Under the pieces are notes generated by a model. It was not told where the DNA came from, made no database searches, and saw only the letters and a list, made by a program, of their open reading frames with translations. A program made the position numbers and the translations under genes. 64,000 nucleotides of DNA. It comes from Bacillota bacterium (lineage in GTDB: Bacteria > Bacillota > Bacilli > Paenibacillales > UBA4045). This document shows positions 30,993 to 41,042 of this stretch, in pieces (the stretch's first letter is position 1; every line of letters starts with the position of its first letter). The stretch covers positions 1 through 64,000 of the forward strand of contig JAEZQY010000009.1 in the NCBI GenBank assembly GCA_023441055.1. The letters run 5' to 3'.

Positions 30993-32798
30993 TTATGGCG
31001 CAGTTGGAAACTGCATGGCGATGAGCGCGCCTCCTTCGGGGAGGTTGTGAATGTTCATCGTTGCTAGATCCCCGTATACAAGTCGGAGTCTCCGATACAC
31101 ATTATAAATGCCGGTATGCATGGAGAAGTAGGAGTCGAGCTTGTCGGCGCCGGATTGAAACAATTGCTTGAAAGCGCTTAAGGAGGCTGGGTCGAAGCCG
31201 GGGCCGCTATCGCGAATATGGACATGCATCTGGTGGCCCTCCCTGCGAATATGGACCGTAATCTGGAACGCTCCGATGCCTGATTCGGTATTCTCGTTCC
31301 AGCCGTACTTCAATGCGTTCTCGACAAATGGCAATATGCTGAGTTTCATGACCATAACGGACTTGCAGTCGGCAGCTACATCGTATTGAATGTCAGCTCC
31401 TCTGCCATGTCTGTAATAGTGAATTCTCTGAAAGTACTGTACATAGTTGATCTCTTCTTCAAGCATGGCCCAACCCTCATCGATACGGCTGTTGTATCGC
31501 AATAACTGGGATAAGCAATAGATCGCATGCTCAAATTCCGTCTTATCGCCTTGAAGGGCAAGGGCTTGTATCGTTCCCAGCGTGTTGAAGAGAAAATGGG
31601 GGTTGACTTGGGCTTGCAGCTGAAGCAATTCCTTATCCTTCTCGCGCAGGCTTGACTCCAAGAGATTCCGTTCCAGCTGTTGACGATCATCGAGCATGCT
31701 GTTGAAGGTATGGATCAAAAACCCGAGCTCATTCGTTGCCTTGGTCTCGATCTGTACGGCATTCCCGCGGCTGAAGGCACTCATGCCGCTCTTAAGCACA
31801 TACAGCGGCATAAGCAATCTGTTGATGAAGGCATAGGACAGCAGGAAGGCTAATAAGAAACTGAAAGCCGCAACGCCGAATGTTGTCCAGCGTGTCAAAT
31901 TGATGCCCTGCATGAGATCGTGCAGAGGCGTTGCTGTCACCAGTGTCCAAGGATGCAGTTGAAGGCCTTGATAGGCCATCTGATACTCATGCCCGTCAAC
32001 CGCGATTCTACTGCTGCCGTCGGAACGTTCATGCGCATTAAGGTATTCGCCGAGCCATGAGACGGATTGCAGAGGTGTTTCATTGCCCTGAATGACATTG
32101 CCGTTGCTGGTGTTATAGAGCAAGATTGAGCTGTGGGCCTCTATGGGGACTTGTTTGACGACGGATTTCACGGTCTCCATCTGAAGCTCCACCACGATCC
32201 ATGCGGTTACCGCATAGGTTCGCGTATTGCGCACAGGCTTCACGTAGGAAACGGTTTCCACCTCCAGGCTGTTCGTATAGTAAGGCAACGGATGGGGACC
32301 GATCAGAAGCGACTGATCGGTGTCGAACAGCTGGCCATACACAGGATCCGTGCTGAAGTTAAAGTCAAAGTCGAAGGCGGAATTGGGCAAGCGTGACATA
32401 TGAAAGGCTTGTCCGGATTGAAGAACAAGCAGAATGGCGGAGATGTCCGGATTGCCGATTAATGACGCATTGATCTTCTTGCGAACATCGCTTATGTAGA
32501 TGGAGCGGGTCGCCTCGTTCAAGCTGTCATGGAGCGTCAGCCTCTGGAAGGCCGTGTCGGTGATGATGCTGTTGAAGGACGCATCGAGATTAGAGAAGTA
32601 GTCGTCAATGCGGGCAGCGCCATGCTGGACTTGCTGGATCACGTTGTTATTGATATAGCGGATCCCTGCATTCAACATGTAGCTCTGTGCCAGATAGCTG
32701 ACGATGAATAACGGGATTACGGCGAACAGCGCAATCATGATGAAGAGCTGCCGGTTGATGGATAAGGGAAATTTATTCAGTCGTCGTAAGAATGTCAA
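30993..32798 (-). CDS. YesM-like sensor histidine kinase
   Basis: A membrane sensor of 601 residues, LytS/YesM family. TM segments about 17-39 and 306-326 bracket an extracellular sensing domain (Cache-like); a HAMP linker follows (about 328-380). The His kinase domain has the phosphoacceptor H401 in QVNPHFLFNTLG and the ATP-binding N-box LPFVENALKYGWN with IRDSGPGFDPA. The start codon is TTG at 32798 with only a weak SD, so the start is uncertain by a few residues. It is divergent from the YesN-like regulator, with 55 nt between the starts. Confidence 0.9.
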   Translation of the reverse strand: MTFLRRLNKFPLSINRQLFIMIALFAVIPLFIVSYLAQSYMLNAGIRYINNNVIQQVQHGAARIDDYFSNLDASFNSIITDTAFQRLTLHDSLNEATRSIYISDVRKKINASLIGNPDISAILLVLQSGQAFHMSRLPNSAFDFDFNFSTDPVYGQLFDTDQSLLIGPHPLPYYTNSLEVETVSYVKPVRNTRTYAVTAWIVVELQMETVKSVVKQVPIEAHSSILLYNTSNGNVIQGNETPLQSVSWLGEYLNAHERSDGSSRIAVDGHEYQMAYQGLQLHPWTLVTATPLHDLMQGINLTRWTTFGVAAFSFLLAFLLSYAFINRLLMPLYVLKSGMSAFSRGNAVQIETKATNELGFLIHTFNSMLDDRQQLERNLLESSLREKDKELLQLQAQVNPHFLFNTLGTIQALALQGDKTEFEHAIYCLSQLLRYNSRIDEGWAMLEEEINYVQYFQRIHYYRHGRGADIQYDVAADCKSVMVMKLSILPFVENALKYGWNENTESGIGAFQITVHIRREGHQMHVHIRDSGPGFDPASLSAFKQLFQSGADKLDSYFSMHTGIYNVYRRLRLVYGDLATMNIHNLPEGGALIAMQFPTAP

Positions 32799-32853
32799 GA
32801 TGATTCAGCTCGCTTTGGTATATTTAGATTGGGAAGGCTGGAGGCGATTCGCA

Positions 32854-34278
32854 TTGAAAATTGGCGTTGTTGAGGACGAGTTGACCGTTAGAAAAGGTCT
32901 CATCGCTAAGTTGCAGGAATTATATCACAATTCGACTATCTACGATATGGGTTATGGTCGACAGGCGGTTGATAAGCTGTTATTCATTCGTCCTGATGTT
33001 GTTTTCCTGGATATCTTCATGCCCGAGTTGTCGGGACTGGAGCTGCTCCGTCAGGTAAGAGACAATCTGCCCTATACACAATTCGTTATTCTGACGGGCT
33101 ATAGAGAGTTCGAATATGCGCAGCAAGCTGTTCAACTGGGGGCGAAGCGTTATTTGCTCAAGCCGGTTTATTTTCAAGACTTGATGGATGTGATTGGCCA
33201 GGCGCGGGAGGAACTGCTTAAGCGGGCGGAATCCGAGCTGCAGGAGGATGCCAGGTGGCTGTCGGACTCCAACCATTCGCTGCATATCGGGCAGGTGCAC
33301 AATCCGAGCGCATGGTTGGATTCGAATCAAGGGAAGGTGATTATGTTCTCGGATCGATGCGACGACCTGTTCGCCGATCGGCGAATTGCGGATTTTGAAG
33401 TGGATGGATTCTCTGGCATCATTCTGAAGTCGGAGGAGCATATGCTCGAGTATGGTATCTTCCATCAGCGGGGGGATTGGATAGCAAGATTGATCGATCA
33501 ACTGCATGTGTATCGAACTAAGCTGTTCTTCAATGAAGACGATTCCGCGGTGCTGAATAGGATCAAACGGAATGATTCCGGCGATCTGGCAGTGGCGAGG
33601 GGCATTCGCAGTCTGATTATTGAGTTGTTGCAGAATGAGCAGATTGACAGCGCCGTCCTACAATCAGAGCTTGTTCGCTGGCTCGCGAGCATGACCAACC
33701 TGCGACTGCACAACCTGCAACAGGAGGTATCATCATTCATGTTCGCGGTTGATCGCATATTGCAACGAAGGAATATTCATACGGCGGTACACGCCGATCT
33801 CTTGTTCTGGACCGATTGGGTGAACGCCATCCCTAGCTGGGAGCAATTGCGCGACAGAGTGGTTCATCTGGTGATGAAGAGTTTGGCTTCCATTCACCAG
33901 CTATCGGAATTGCAGAAGCAGCCTGCTAATATCGATATGGAAGCCTATATACAGGAGATGCTGAGACAACCCGAAAATTATGGCGGTATGACGCTGGAGT
34001 TGGTTGCGGAACAACTAGATATGCATCCGGTAACAGTCAGTAAGCTGTTCAAGAAGCAGACTGGCCATAATTTCATCAACTATCTCATGAATGTGAAGCT
34101 GGTGCGAGCGCAGCATCTGTTAGCCAATTCGGATCGGGGTGTCAATGAGATCGCAATGGAGCTCGGGTATGTCAATTACCGCTACTTCGGGCAGGTGTTC
34201 AAAAAGCGCTATGGGGTATCGCCGCAGCAGTATCGAAGAATCGCACATCAGGCTAAAAGAAATGAACATTCGGGTTAA
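32854..34278 (+). CDS. YesN-like response regulator with AraC HTH
   Basis: A response regulator of 474 residues. The receiver (about 2-120) has E7-D8, phosphoacceptor D53 (FLDIFMPELSG) and K103-type KPV. The C-terminal AraC domain (about 370-470) has two HTHs, with LVAEQLDMHPVTVSKLFKKQTGHNFINYLM and VNEIAMELGYVNYRYFGQVFKKRYG. TTG 32854 is chosen because GGAGG lies 9 nt upstream and it gives the normal MKIGVVEDE start; an upstream ATG would run into the divergent kinase gene. It likely activates the sugar-importer operon 78 nt downstream in response to the kinase. Confidence 0.9.
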   Translation: MKIGVVEDELTVRKGLIAKLQELYHNSTIYDMGYGRQAVDKLLFIRPDVVFLDIFMPELSGLELLRQVRDNLPYTQFVILTGYREFEYAQQAVQLGAKRYLLKPVYFQDLMDVIGQAREELLKRAESELQEDARWLSDSNHSLHIGQVHNPSAWLDSNQGKVIMFSDRCDDLFADRRIADFEVDGFSGIILKSEEHMLEYGIFHQRGDWIARLIDQLHVYRTKLFFNEDDSAVLNRIKRNDSGDLAVARGIRSLIIELLQNEQIDSAVLQSELVRWLASMTNLRLHNLQQEVSSFMFAVDRILQRRNIHTAVHADLLFWTDWVNAIPSWEQLRDRVVHLVMKSLASIHQLSELQKQPANIDMEAYIQEMLRQPENYGGMTLELVAEQLDMHPVTVSKLFKKQTGHNFINYLMNVKLVRAQHLLANSDRGVNEIAMELGYVNYRYFGQVFKKRYGVSPQQYRRIAHQAKRNEHSG

Positions 34279-34356
34279 GAAGCTATGCCATCCGAGGAGA
34301 CAGACGGGATTTATACTTGGAGTTGTAACATCAATCACAGATCAGGGGGTATACGA

Positions 34357-35877
34357 ATGAAGAAGAACGTTATAGGGCTGATGATTGTATGCTTGCTCTT
34401 CGGGACAATCCTGGCGGCCTGCTCCAACAACGGCTCGAATAGCTCGAGCAGCACGAGCGGCGCGAATAATGGCGCGAGCACCGGGCAGAGCGGCGGGAAC
34501 GCTGCATCCGGCGGCGATGCGAAGGACGCCACGCCTGAACCAGTCAAGATTCAAATGTGGGAACGGTTAAGCGGCAGAACCGCTGAGAAAATGAATGAAC
34601 TGGTGGAAGAATTCAATCAAGAATATCCGCACATCACAGTAGAAATTAATGAAGTAGCTAATGCTGAATATCCGGCGGCCCTGCAAGCGGGAATCGCAGG
34701 CGGGAATTTGCCGGATATGTTCATGAATACACCGTCGGTTCCATTGCTGCAGATGGTCGAGCTCGGCCTGCTGCGCAACCTGGACGACCTGGTAACGCCC
34801 GAGCTGAAGGCGAAATTTACTCCGGCAACCTGGACGGAAGGACAAGCTACGATCAATGGTTCGATCTATGCCATCCCGCATTCGGATGATCGCAGAGCGT
34901 CCATTATTCTCTATAACAAGGAATTGCTCAAGAAAGCTGGCTATGACCAGGTGCCGAAACGGCCGACATGGGAGCAATTCATCGAGATGAACAAGAAAGT
35001 GATCGAAGCCAGTCCGGGTATCTCAGGATTTGTATTCGCCGGACCGGCTCCGTGGATATCGGACGAAGGCATTCTGCAGATCGCCTCTGCGATTACACCT
35101 GAAGCTGCGCCGATCAGTGAATTGCAAATGTTTAATTTTAAGACTGGACAGTATGATCTGAATAACGAGGGGCTTGTTCAGACCTTGCACTTCTTCAAGC
35201 GTATGCAGGATGAGGGCCTGCTGCATCCGAACAGCCTGCTGTTCAATCCTTCCGAGGCGAGAGCGCAATTCTGGGAAGATCAGGCTGCCTTCGTATGGGA
35301 GTCCACGCCGCATCTGCAAGTTTTCCAGATGAATGACAAGTATGGCGTTATCCAGGTGCCTACCCGTGACGGCAATGCCAGCTACAGGGCGTTCCAAGGC
35401 TTCCTGCCGAACGCCATCGTGGTGAATGAGAAAACGCAGCATTACGAGGAAGTCAAGCTATTCCTGAATTACTTCCTGAACCATTACGGCGCGAAGATGG
35501 CCGAGCTGTATGTGTCTGGACTCCCGTATGTCGAAGCGATTCAGCCATCCGAGCCGTGGTATCTGTACGATGATACCGTCGCGATTACCAAAACGGACGT
35601 CATTGATGTGCCGAACCCTGCCATCCGCAATCCGAATACGATCGTCGCTCTCAATGAGATGTCCAGGTATAAGCCGACGGTTGACTTCTCGGATGTCTTC
35701 CTGGGCTACATGGCGGGCGAGGTTACAGACCTGCAAGGCTTGCTGGACCGGCTGACAGAGGATTTGAACAAGGCGTTGGCCAGCGGTATTGCAGACAGCA
35801 ATAAGAACGGCAGCCCCGTTACTCCGGAAGACTTCATCTACGAGGATTGGGTGCCCGGCGTTCCGTACGTTAATTAG
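34357..35877 (+). CDS. Sugar ABC transporter substrate-binding lipoprotein (CUT1)
   Basis: An extracellular solute-binding protein of 506 residues. The signal peptide ends with the lipobox LAAC (Cys22), followed by an S/G/N-rich linker (about 24-60) typical of Gram-positive lipoproteins. The mature part has the family's MWERLSGRTAEKMNELVEEFN and later PTVDFSDVF regions. ATG 34357 has CAGGGGG upstream. It is the first gene of an importer operon with two permeases and no ATPase. The sugar is unknown; the predicted glycosidase downstream suggests an oligosaccharide. Confidence 0.9.
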   Translation: MKKNVIGLMIVCLLFGTILAACSNNGSNSSSSTSGANNGASTGQSGGNAASGGDAKDATPEPVKIQMWERLSGRTAEKMNELVEEFNQEYPHITVEINEVANAEYPAALQAGIAGGNLPDMFMNTPSVPLLQMVELGLLRNLDDLVTPELKAKFTPATWTEGQATINGSIYAIPHSDDRRASIILYNKELLKKAGYDQVPKRPTWEQFIEMNKKVIEASPGISGFVFAGPAPWISDEGILQIASAITPEAAPISELQMFNFKTGQYDLNNEGLVQTLHFFKRMQDEGLLHPNSLLFNPSEARAQFWEDQAAFVWESTPHLQVFQMNDKYGVIQVPTRDGNASYRAFQGFLPNAIVVNEKTQHYEEVKLFLNYFLNHYGAKMAELYVSGLPYVEAIQPSEPWYLYDDTVAITKTDVIDVPNPAIRNPNTIVALNEMSRYKPTVDFSDVFLGYMAGEVTDLQGLLDRLTEDLNKALASGIADSNKNGSPVTPEDFIYEDWVPGVPYVN

Positions 35878-35886
35878 GATTTCGCG

Positions 35887-35912
35887 CATGAGGGGTACTC
35901 GTACCCCTCATG
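35887..35912 (+). terminator. Stem-loop between the binding-protein and permease genes
   Basis: CATGAGGGGTAC-TC-GTACCCCTCATG is a perfect 12-bp stem, 9 nt behind the stop, followed by TTCATTC rather than a clean T-run. Such hairpins usually stabilise the binding-protein mRNA or end part of the transcripts, so that the binding protein exceeds the permeases. Confidence 0.75.
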
Positions 35913-35934
35913 TTCATTCAAAGGAGGACTATGC

Positions 35935-36870
35935 ATGCTTGGCGCCATGAAAACCCGAAAGATCCTATGGGCTTACCTGTTCTTGACGCCGCAGCTCATC
36001 TTCTATCTGGCCTTTACGATTTATCCAATGGTGATGAGTTATGTATACGTATTGTACGACTGGACCGGAATCGGTCCGCTGACCCGATTCGTGGGGCTGG
36101 ATAATTTCCGCAGGGTAATGGATGATCCTTATTTCTGGAAGGCGTTCAAGAACAGCTTTATTTATATGTCTGGGAAATTGGTGCTGGAGATGCCGCTGGG
36201 ACTGCTTATGGCACTGTGTGTGAATTCGGTCTTGCTTCGCTGGAAGGTGTTCATACGGACCATCTTTTTTATACCAGTCGTATCTACCGCGGCGATTGTA
36301 GGTGTTACGATGAAAATTATTTTCGGAAATGACAAGGCGCTGTTCAATAACATGCTTCAATTTCTCGGCGTGATTGACAAGCCTGTCCCCTGGCTGCTGC
36401 AATCCACCTCTGCGATGGTGATCTTGATTATAATCGGTGCGTGGCTGCACTTCGGCATGACCATGATCTACTGGCTGGCCTCGTTGCAGGCGCTGCCCAG
36501 GGAGATCTATGACGCGGCCAAAGTGGACGGCGCGAGCGTATGGCAGACATTCTGGCGTGTCACCTGGCCATTGTTGCTGCCCGCAGCTGTCGTCATTCTG
36601 ATGCTGAATGTGGTTAGCGGCTTCGGCGCATTCGATCTGGCGATGACCCTGACAGGCGGAGGTCCCTTCTTCGCGACTACGACGATCGATATGTATATCT
36701 ACGACCAGGTGTTCGGAGGCGGTATTCCGCGAATCGGTATCGGCTCCGCAGCCGGGATGATCTTCGGTCTCACGGTATTCGTCATGACAATCGGACTAGC
36801 CGGGTTGAATAAGGCGGTCAGAAATCGCTCCCAGGCGACAACCACAGAGAGGAAGGCGGAGACAGCCTGA
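35935..36870 (+). CDS. Sugar ABC transporter permease (MalF/UgpA-like)
   Basis: A CUT1 permease of 311 residues with six hydrophobic segments. The EAA loop is YDAAKVDGASVWQTFWRVTWPLLLPA (about 187-212), the site that contacts the ATPase. AAAGGAGG precedes ATG 35935. It overlaps the next permease (stop TGA shares its A with ATG). No ATPase gene follows; the MsmX-like protein at 6909 is a candidate partner. Confidence 0.92.
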   Translation: MLGAMKTRKILWAYLFLTPQLIFYLAFTIYPMVMSYVYVLYDWTGIGPLTRFVGLDNFRRVMDDPYFWKAFKNSFIYMSGKLVLEMPLGLLMALCVNSVLLRWKVFIRTIFFIPVVSTAAIVGVTMKIIFGNDKALFNNMLQFLGVIDKPVPWLLQSTSAMVILIIIGAWLHFGMTMIYWLASLQALPREIYDAAKVDGASVWQTFWRVTWPLLLPAAVVILMLNVVSGFGAFDLAMTLTGGGPFFATTTIDMYIYDQVFGGGIPRIGIGSAAGMIFGLTVFVMTIGLAGLNKAVRNRSQATTTERKAETA

Positions 36871-37700
36871 TGCAATGGAGGAAATTCAAGTTTACGCTGC
36901 TTAGCCTGTTGCTCGTGCTTATCGGCGCGATCTGGGTGTATCCCTTGGTTTGGATGTTCTTCTCCTCGCTGAAGAAGGAGTCGGAGTTTCTTACAGGCGG
37001 ACTGAAATTGCTGCCGGCGGAACCGCAATGGGACAACTTCGTTCGCGCCTGGGATAAAGCCAATTTCTCAATCTATTTTATCAATTCGGTCACTTATACG
37101 GTTTCGGCTGTCATTATTGTCGTCATCCTCTGTTCGCTGTTCGGATATGCGATGGCGAGGGTAGACTTTCCGGGGCGGAAGACGATTCTGGTCGTATACG
37201 TGGCGACCATGTTCATCCCGAAGGGATATACGATTATTCCGATCTATCTGCTGATCAAGTGGCTGGGGCTGCTCAATACGAGAATGGGCGTCATTCTGGT
37301 CGAATCGTCCGCGGCGCATGTCATCTTCATCCTGCTGCTGATCTCCTTCTTCGCTACGATTCCGAAGGAGCTGGAGGAGTCTGCCGAGATGGACGGAGGC
37401 GGGTTCGTGCGCATATTCGTACGGGTGATGCTGCCGCTCACGATGCCTGTGATTGCGACGATAGCTATCGTGCAATTCATATGGACGTGGAATTCCTTCT
37501 TCGCGCCGCTGATCTTCACAATCAACAACCCGAATTTGAAGACGTTGGCGGTAGGGATGTATAACTTCATTAACGATCTGCAGATTGATTATACGGGACT
37601 GGCTGCCGGGGCGACGATTTCGATCGTTCCCATTATTACAGTATTTATATTCTTCCAGCGCTACTTCATTGAGGGCGTATCTGGATCGGTCAAGGGATAG
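36870..37700 (+). CDS. Sugar ABC transporter permease (MalG/UgpE-like)
   Basis: A second CUT1 permease, 276 residues, about six membrane segments. The EAA loop is LEESAEMDGGGFVRIFVRVMLPLTMPV (about 167-193). Its start overlaps the previous permease. It ends with the usual FIEGVSGSVKG tail of the family. Confidence 0.92.
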   Translation: MQWRKFKFTLLSLLLVLIGAIWVYPLVWMFFSSLKKESEFLTGGLKLLPAEPQWDNFVRAWDKANFSIYFINSVTYTVSAVIIVVILCSLFGYAMARVDFPGRKTILVVYVATMFIPKGYTIIPIYLLIKWLGLLNTRMGVILVESSAAHVIFILLLISFFATIPKELEESAEMDGGGFVRIFVRVMLPLTMPVIATIAIVQFIWTWNSFFAPLIFTINNPNLKTLAVGMYNFINDLQIDYTGLAAGATISIVPIITVFIFFQRYFIEGVSGSVKG

Positions 37701-37754
37701 GAAGAAGGCTGGACATCTACGCGGCGATCAGCCGATACTTAAGGAGTGATACAG

Positions 37755-39692
37755 TTGGATTTCGCATCAACAACCTATATGCATGCCTGGCTCAGACACC
37801 CGGTGCTGGGCGATCCTTCCTTCGATACATTCGAACGGTTGGGCGCAAGTGTGCATCGATCGGATAAGCCTTATGAATGGGCGGTGAACGGTTCACTGTT
37901 CCGTGATCCGAAGGATGGCGTCTGGTATTATTATGCCGGTCTATATGCGTATGGGTATCAGCGTGATATAAATAACCCAACTTCAATTATTATCTATCGA
38001 TCAGTTGATGAGGGGCGCTCCTGGATGTATCTGGGCCCCGCATTCGAGAGGGGCTTCTTCTTCGAAGGGTATGAAGCGGCATCCGACTTCGCGCCTGATG
38101 CTGTTGTGATGTACGACGATGAGACGGAGATCTACTGGATGTCCTATGACTGGTCGACGAATAACTCGAACTGGAAGACGCTGTTCCATCCGGTTGGAAC
38201 CGGCAGCGATTCCGGCGGCGGACTTGCTTGGGCGAAGTCGCCTGCTGGTCCCTTTACAAGGCTGCCGGTTCCGTATATCAGCAATGTTGCGTTGGACGGC
38301 CATAAGGGGAGATTCAAGCGGCTGTATGCGAATACCTTGCTGAAGCGCGGCAAGGACTGGATTACACTGGTGCTGTGCGATTCGAGCGATTATTATTCTT
38401 GGGGACTCGCTTGTATGACGGCTCCGAGTCCGGAGGGACCGTGGTCGAAGCCGGAGATCCTCTTATCGGTGGATCGAGCCGAGTATTACCCGGCTCCCGT
38501 TGAATTCCATCCTTGTTATGTCGTGGATGGCATCGTATATGCGCCGGCTACATCTGTAGCGGCATCCAGAAACTATCAGGCGATCTTCACAGCTGATCTG
38601 GAGCAGGCGCACCTGCCTGAAGCGTGGAGCCTGGCGTGCGACGGCAATGTCTGGCACAGCCGGCCGATTCCCGATGAGACATATGGGATCTGGGGGCAAG
38701 CGTTCCATGGGTTCGTCCATAATGGTATATTCCATGTCATGTATCCGTCCAAGAACGAGCAGGACCGCGGTATCCTGTCTGTAGCCTCTCGCCCTTGGGA
38801 TCGGCCGTTCGCTGACGGGTTCACGTTGTCGGGGCATGTCGGTAAGTCGATCTCGCCATTGCTGAACGCATATACGGACTTTTCGCTGCATGCCGAATTC
38901 ACACTACAGGGAACGGTTGAGTTCGTCTTCGACTACGGCGGCGTACTGGGACCTAACGATAACTGCAGCGATGCAATCCCGCACCAGCAGGCGCTGTCGG
39001 CTTATTCCGCCCTACGCGTAAGCGACAACCAGCGGTTCTCACTCATCAGCATCGATGCCAGCGGAAATGAGACCCTGCATGCAGAAGGCTTGTCCGATCA
39101 GGTCATCACTTCGATCGCGTTGAAGCGATCCGGACATAGAGTGACGATTGCGGTCAATCAGACTGCGCCAATGGAAGCCGAGATAGGGCCGGTTGTGGCG
39201 GCGATGCCGCTCGCCCTCGTTGCGCATGAGTGGTCGAATCTGACTTGCAGCACATTCGAGGTCGAGGGTCGTCCGGAGCGTTATCTACTGCAGTATAACG
39301 GTTGGGACGCCCTGCTAGGGGCAGGTCAGCGAGCAGGGGATTGGGAGACGGGACCCTCCGCATCGTTTCGTTCTGGTTATCGGCTTGTCGGCCAAGGCAG
39401 CTGTAAGGCGAAGTGGAATGTGATCGGTGACGGCTTCCAGCTGTATGCGCCGCTGTCACCTGAGTATGGCAAGGTCAGACTGCTCATCGATGGCGTGTTA
39501 ACCGCTCGCATGGACTTGCGCGCCGAGCGGGAGACCGCGTCGGCTATAGTCTATGAGGCGAGTGGTTTGCCGCAGGGGCGGTATAGTGTTGTTATTCAAT
39601 CCGAAGACGGCGGCAAGTTCCCGATCGATGTCCTTGCCGTGTGCGGCGAGTCCGCTGAGATCAGGTCGTTCGGTTCATCAGACCTTACATGA
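37755..39692 (+). CDS. Predicted beta-propeller glycosidase with C-terminal beta-sandwich region
   Basis: A cytosolic protein of 645 residues without a signal peptide. The N-terminal two thirds looks like a five-bladed propeller of the GH32/GH43/GH68 type: NGSLFRDPKDGVWYYYAGLY, an Asp-box-like SVDEGRSW (83-90), SDFAPDAVVMYDDE and DGHKGRFKRLYANTLL. The C-terminal third (about 360-640) is all-beta and may be a concanavalin-like sandwich. I cannot assign the family or substrate, nor point with certainty to the catalytic acids. TTG 37755 is chosen because AAGGAG lies 8 nt upstream; GTG 37746 overlaps that SD. It probably cleaves the sugar brought in by the importer. It overlaps the MFS gene by 4 nt. 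Confidence 0.72.
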   Translation: MDFASTTYMHAWLRHPVLGDPSFDTFERLGASVHRSDKPYEWAVNGSLFRDPKDGVWYYYAGLYAYGYQRDINNPTSIIIYRSVDEGRSWMYLGPAFERGFFFEGYEAASDFAPDAVVMYDDETEIYWMSYDWSTNNSNWKTLFHPVGTGSDSGGGLAWAKSPAGPFTRLPVPYISNVALDGHKGRFKRLYANTLLKRGKDWITLVLCDSSDYYSWGLACMTAPSPEGPWSKPEILLSVDRAEYYPAPVEFHPCYVVDGIVYAPATSVAASRNYQAIFTADLEQAHLPEAWSLACDGNVWHSRPIPDETYGIWGQAFHGFVHNGIFHVMYPSKNEQDRGILSVASRPWDRPFADGFTLSGHVGKSISPLLNAYTDFSLHAEFTLQGTVEFVFDYGGVLGPNDNCSDAIPHQQALSAYSALRVSDNQRFSLISIDASGNETLHAEGLSDQVITSIALKRSGHRVTIAVNQTAPMEAEIGPVVAAMPLALVAHEWSNLTCSTFEVEGRPERYLLQYNGWDALLGAGQRAGDWETGPSASFRSGYRLVGQGSCKAKWNVIGDGFQLYAPLSPEYGKVRLLIDGVLTARMDLRAERETASAIVYEASGLPQGRYSVVIQSEDGGKFPIDVLAVCGESAEIRSFGSSDLT

Positions 39693-40867
39693 ACGATACT
39701 GTCAGGCGCAACTTCCGCTGGGAATTGTCATCAGCTGTATTGGGTTGTCTGTTCCTTGTAGTCTATGCTCAGTTCTATGTGCCGATTGCCATTCAGCATG
39801 GCGCCACCAACCTGCAAGTCGGCTTGATGACAGCGGCAGGGCCGATAGGACTGCTGCTGTCCCCGATCTGGGCCTCCATGATCAATAACAGACGTCCCCT
39901 GCCTTATGTCATCTACCCGAATATGCTGGCGCGATTGCTCATCCTGCTCCCTGCACTCCATGCCGCGCCGTGGATGTTCCTGCTGGCCACCTTCGCCATG
40001 AGTGTGTTGATTGGTGTGCAGGCTCCGGCTTATGCGAGCCTGATGGCGAATGTATATCCGTCTGAACTGCGCGGGCGGTTGATGGGGTATGTGCGCGTTG
40101 CCAGCGGCGTTCTGATGCTGCCTGCAGTGTATATGGTCGGACGATGGATGGATCGGGCCGGAGGGTCGGGGCCGATGCTTGCAGCCGGCGTACTCGGCTT
40201 CCTCGCGTTCCTGATGTTCTTCGGTATGAAGGAAGCGAATACTCAGCTTGTCAGCCAGTCAAGGATTACGTTCAGGGAGCAGCTGCGCATACTGGCGGGA
40301 AATCGCTGGCTGCTGTTATTCTTCGGTACTACAACGATTGTTGGTTTCCATCATATGCTTAGTTTGCCGCTATATCCGATCATTCAGGTTAACGTGTTCC
40401 AATTAACCAATGTGGAGATCGGTTACATACGCATCGCGTACTATCTTATGCTGATGCTCGGCTTCCTCATTATCGGTTCTGTGGTGGACAAGCATTCTCC
40501 GATTACCGCTCTTCTCATCTCGTTCGCCTGCCATATGATGGTTCCGCTGTTATATGCAATGCCGGGCAATTATCCGGCAGCGATTATCGCAGGGGGGGCG
40601 CAGGGACTGGGCGACGCATGCTGGGAAATTGGTTGTATGAACACGATATTCCGGTATGCGCCGGGCAAGGAGGCGGTTTTCTTCGGACTTCATCTGCTGC
40701 TGCATGGCATACGAGGAACGATCGCGCCAATGCTTGGTACAACGCTTATGGATGTGCTTCCGCTGGCGTACATTTTTACTTACAGCGTGCTCTGGATCGC
40801 GGTCGGCTTCGTTGTATTGCTATTTGGAAGCCGCTTGTTGGCGAAGCGGGGTATCGGGAGTCTGTGA
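39689..40867 (+). CDS. MFS transporter
   Basis: A major facilitator superfamily protein, 392 residues, about 12 hydrophobic segments. The loop after TM4 has VYPSELRGRLMGYVRV, close to the usual MFS RxxRG-like motif. The start ATG overlaps the glycosidase stop (ATGA), so the two are translationally coupled. It may move the released sugar or another product; direction is unknown. Confidence 0.88.
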   Translation: MNDTVRRNFRWELSSAVLGCLFLVVYAQFYVPIAIQHGATNLQVGLMTAAGPIGLLLSPIWASMINNRRPLPYVIYPNMLARLLILLPALHAAPWMFLLATFAMSVLIGVQAPAYASLMANVYPSELRGRLMGYVRVASGVLMLPAVYMVGRWMDRAGGSGPMLAAGVLGFLAFLMFFGMKEANTQLVSQSRITFREQLRILAGNRWLLLFFGTTTIVGFHHMLSLPLYPIIQVNVFQLTNVEIGYIRIAYYLMLMLGFLIIGSVVDKHSPITALLISFACHMMVPLLYAMPGNYPAAIIAGGAQGLGDACWEIGCMNTIFRYAPGKEAVFFGLHLLLHGIRGTIAPMLGTTLMDVLPLAYIFTYSVLWIAVGFVVLLFGSRLLAKRGIGSL

Positions 40868-40881
40868 TAAGCTTAAATCTG

Positions 40882-40930
40882 TTAAACGGCCTTAGTCGTG
40901 AATGCCACTAGACTAAGGCTGTTTAATTTA
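40882..40930 (+). terminator. Terminator of the first importer operon
   Basis: A 16-bp stem, TTAAACGGCCTTAGTC paired with GACTAAGGCTGTTTAA (one G-U), 13-nt loop, then TTTA. Confidence 0.85.
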
Positions 40931-41042
40931 CGTTACGATCGTATGCGGGATTATTGAAACAAATTGTACGGTATTGGTTCTATTCATATACAAGCTAGTG
41001 GACTAATATAGAACATACAAGAATATAAGGGATGATGACAAC

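Noticed and set aside
32704..32853. N-terminal extension of the YesN-like regulator
   Set aside because: It would overlap the divergent kinase gene; the TTG at 32854 has GGAGG at ideal spacing and starts the receiver domain.
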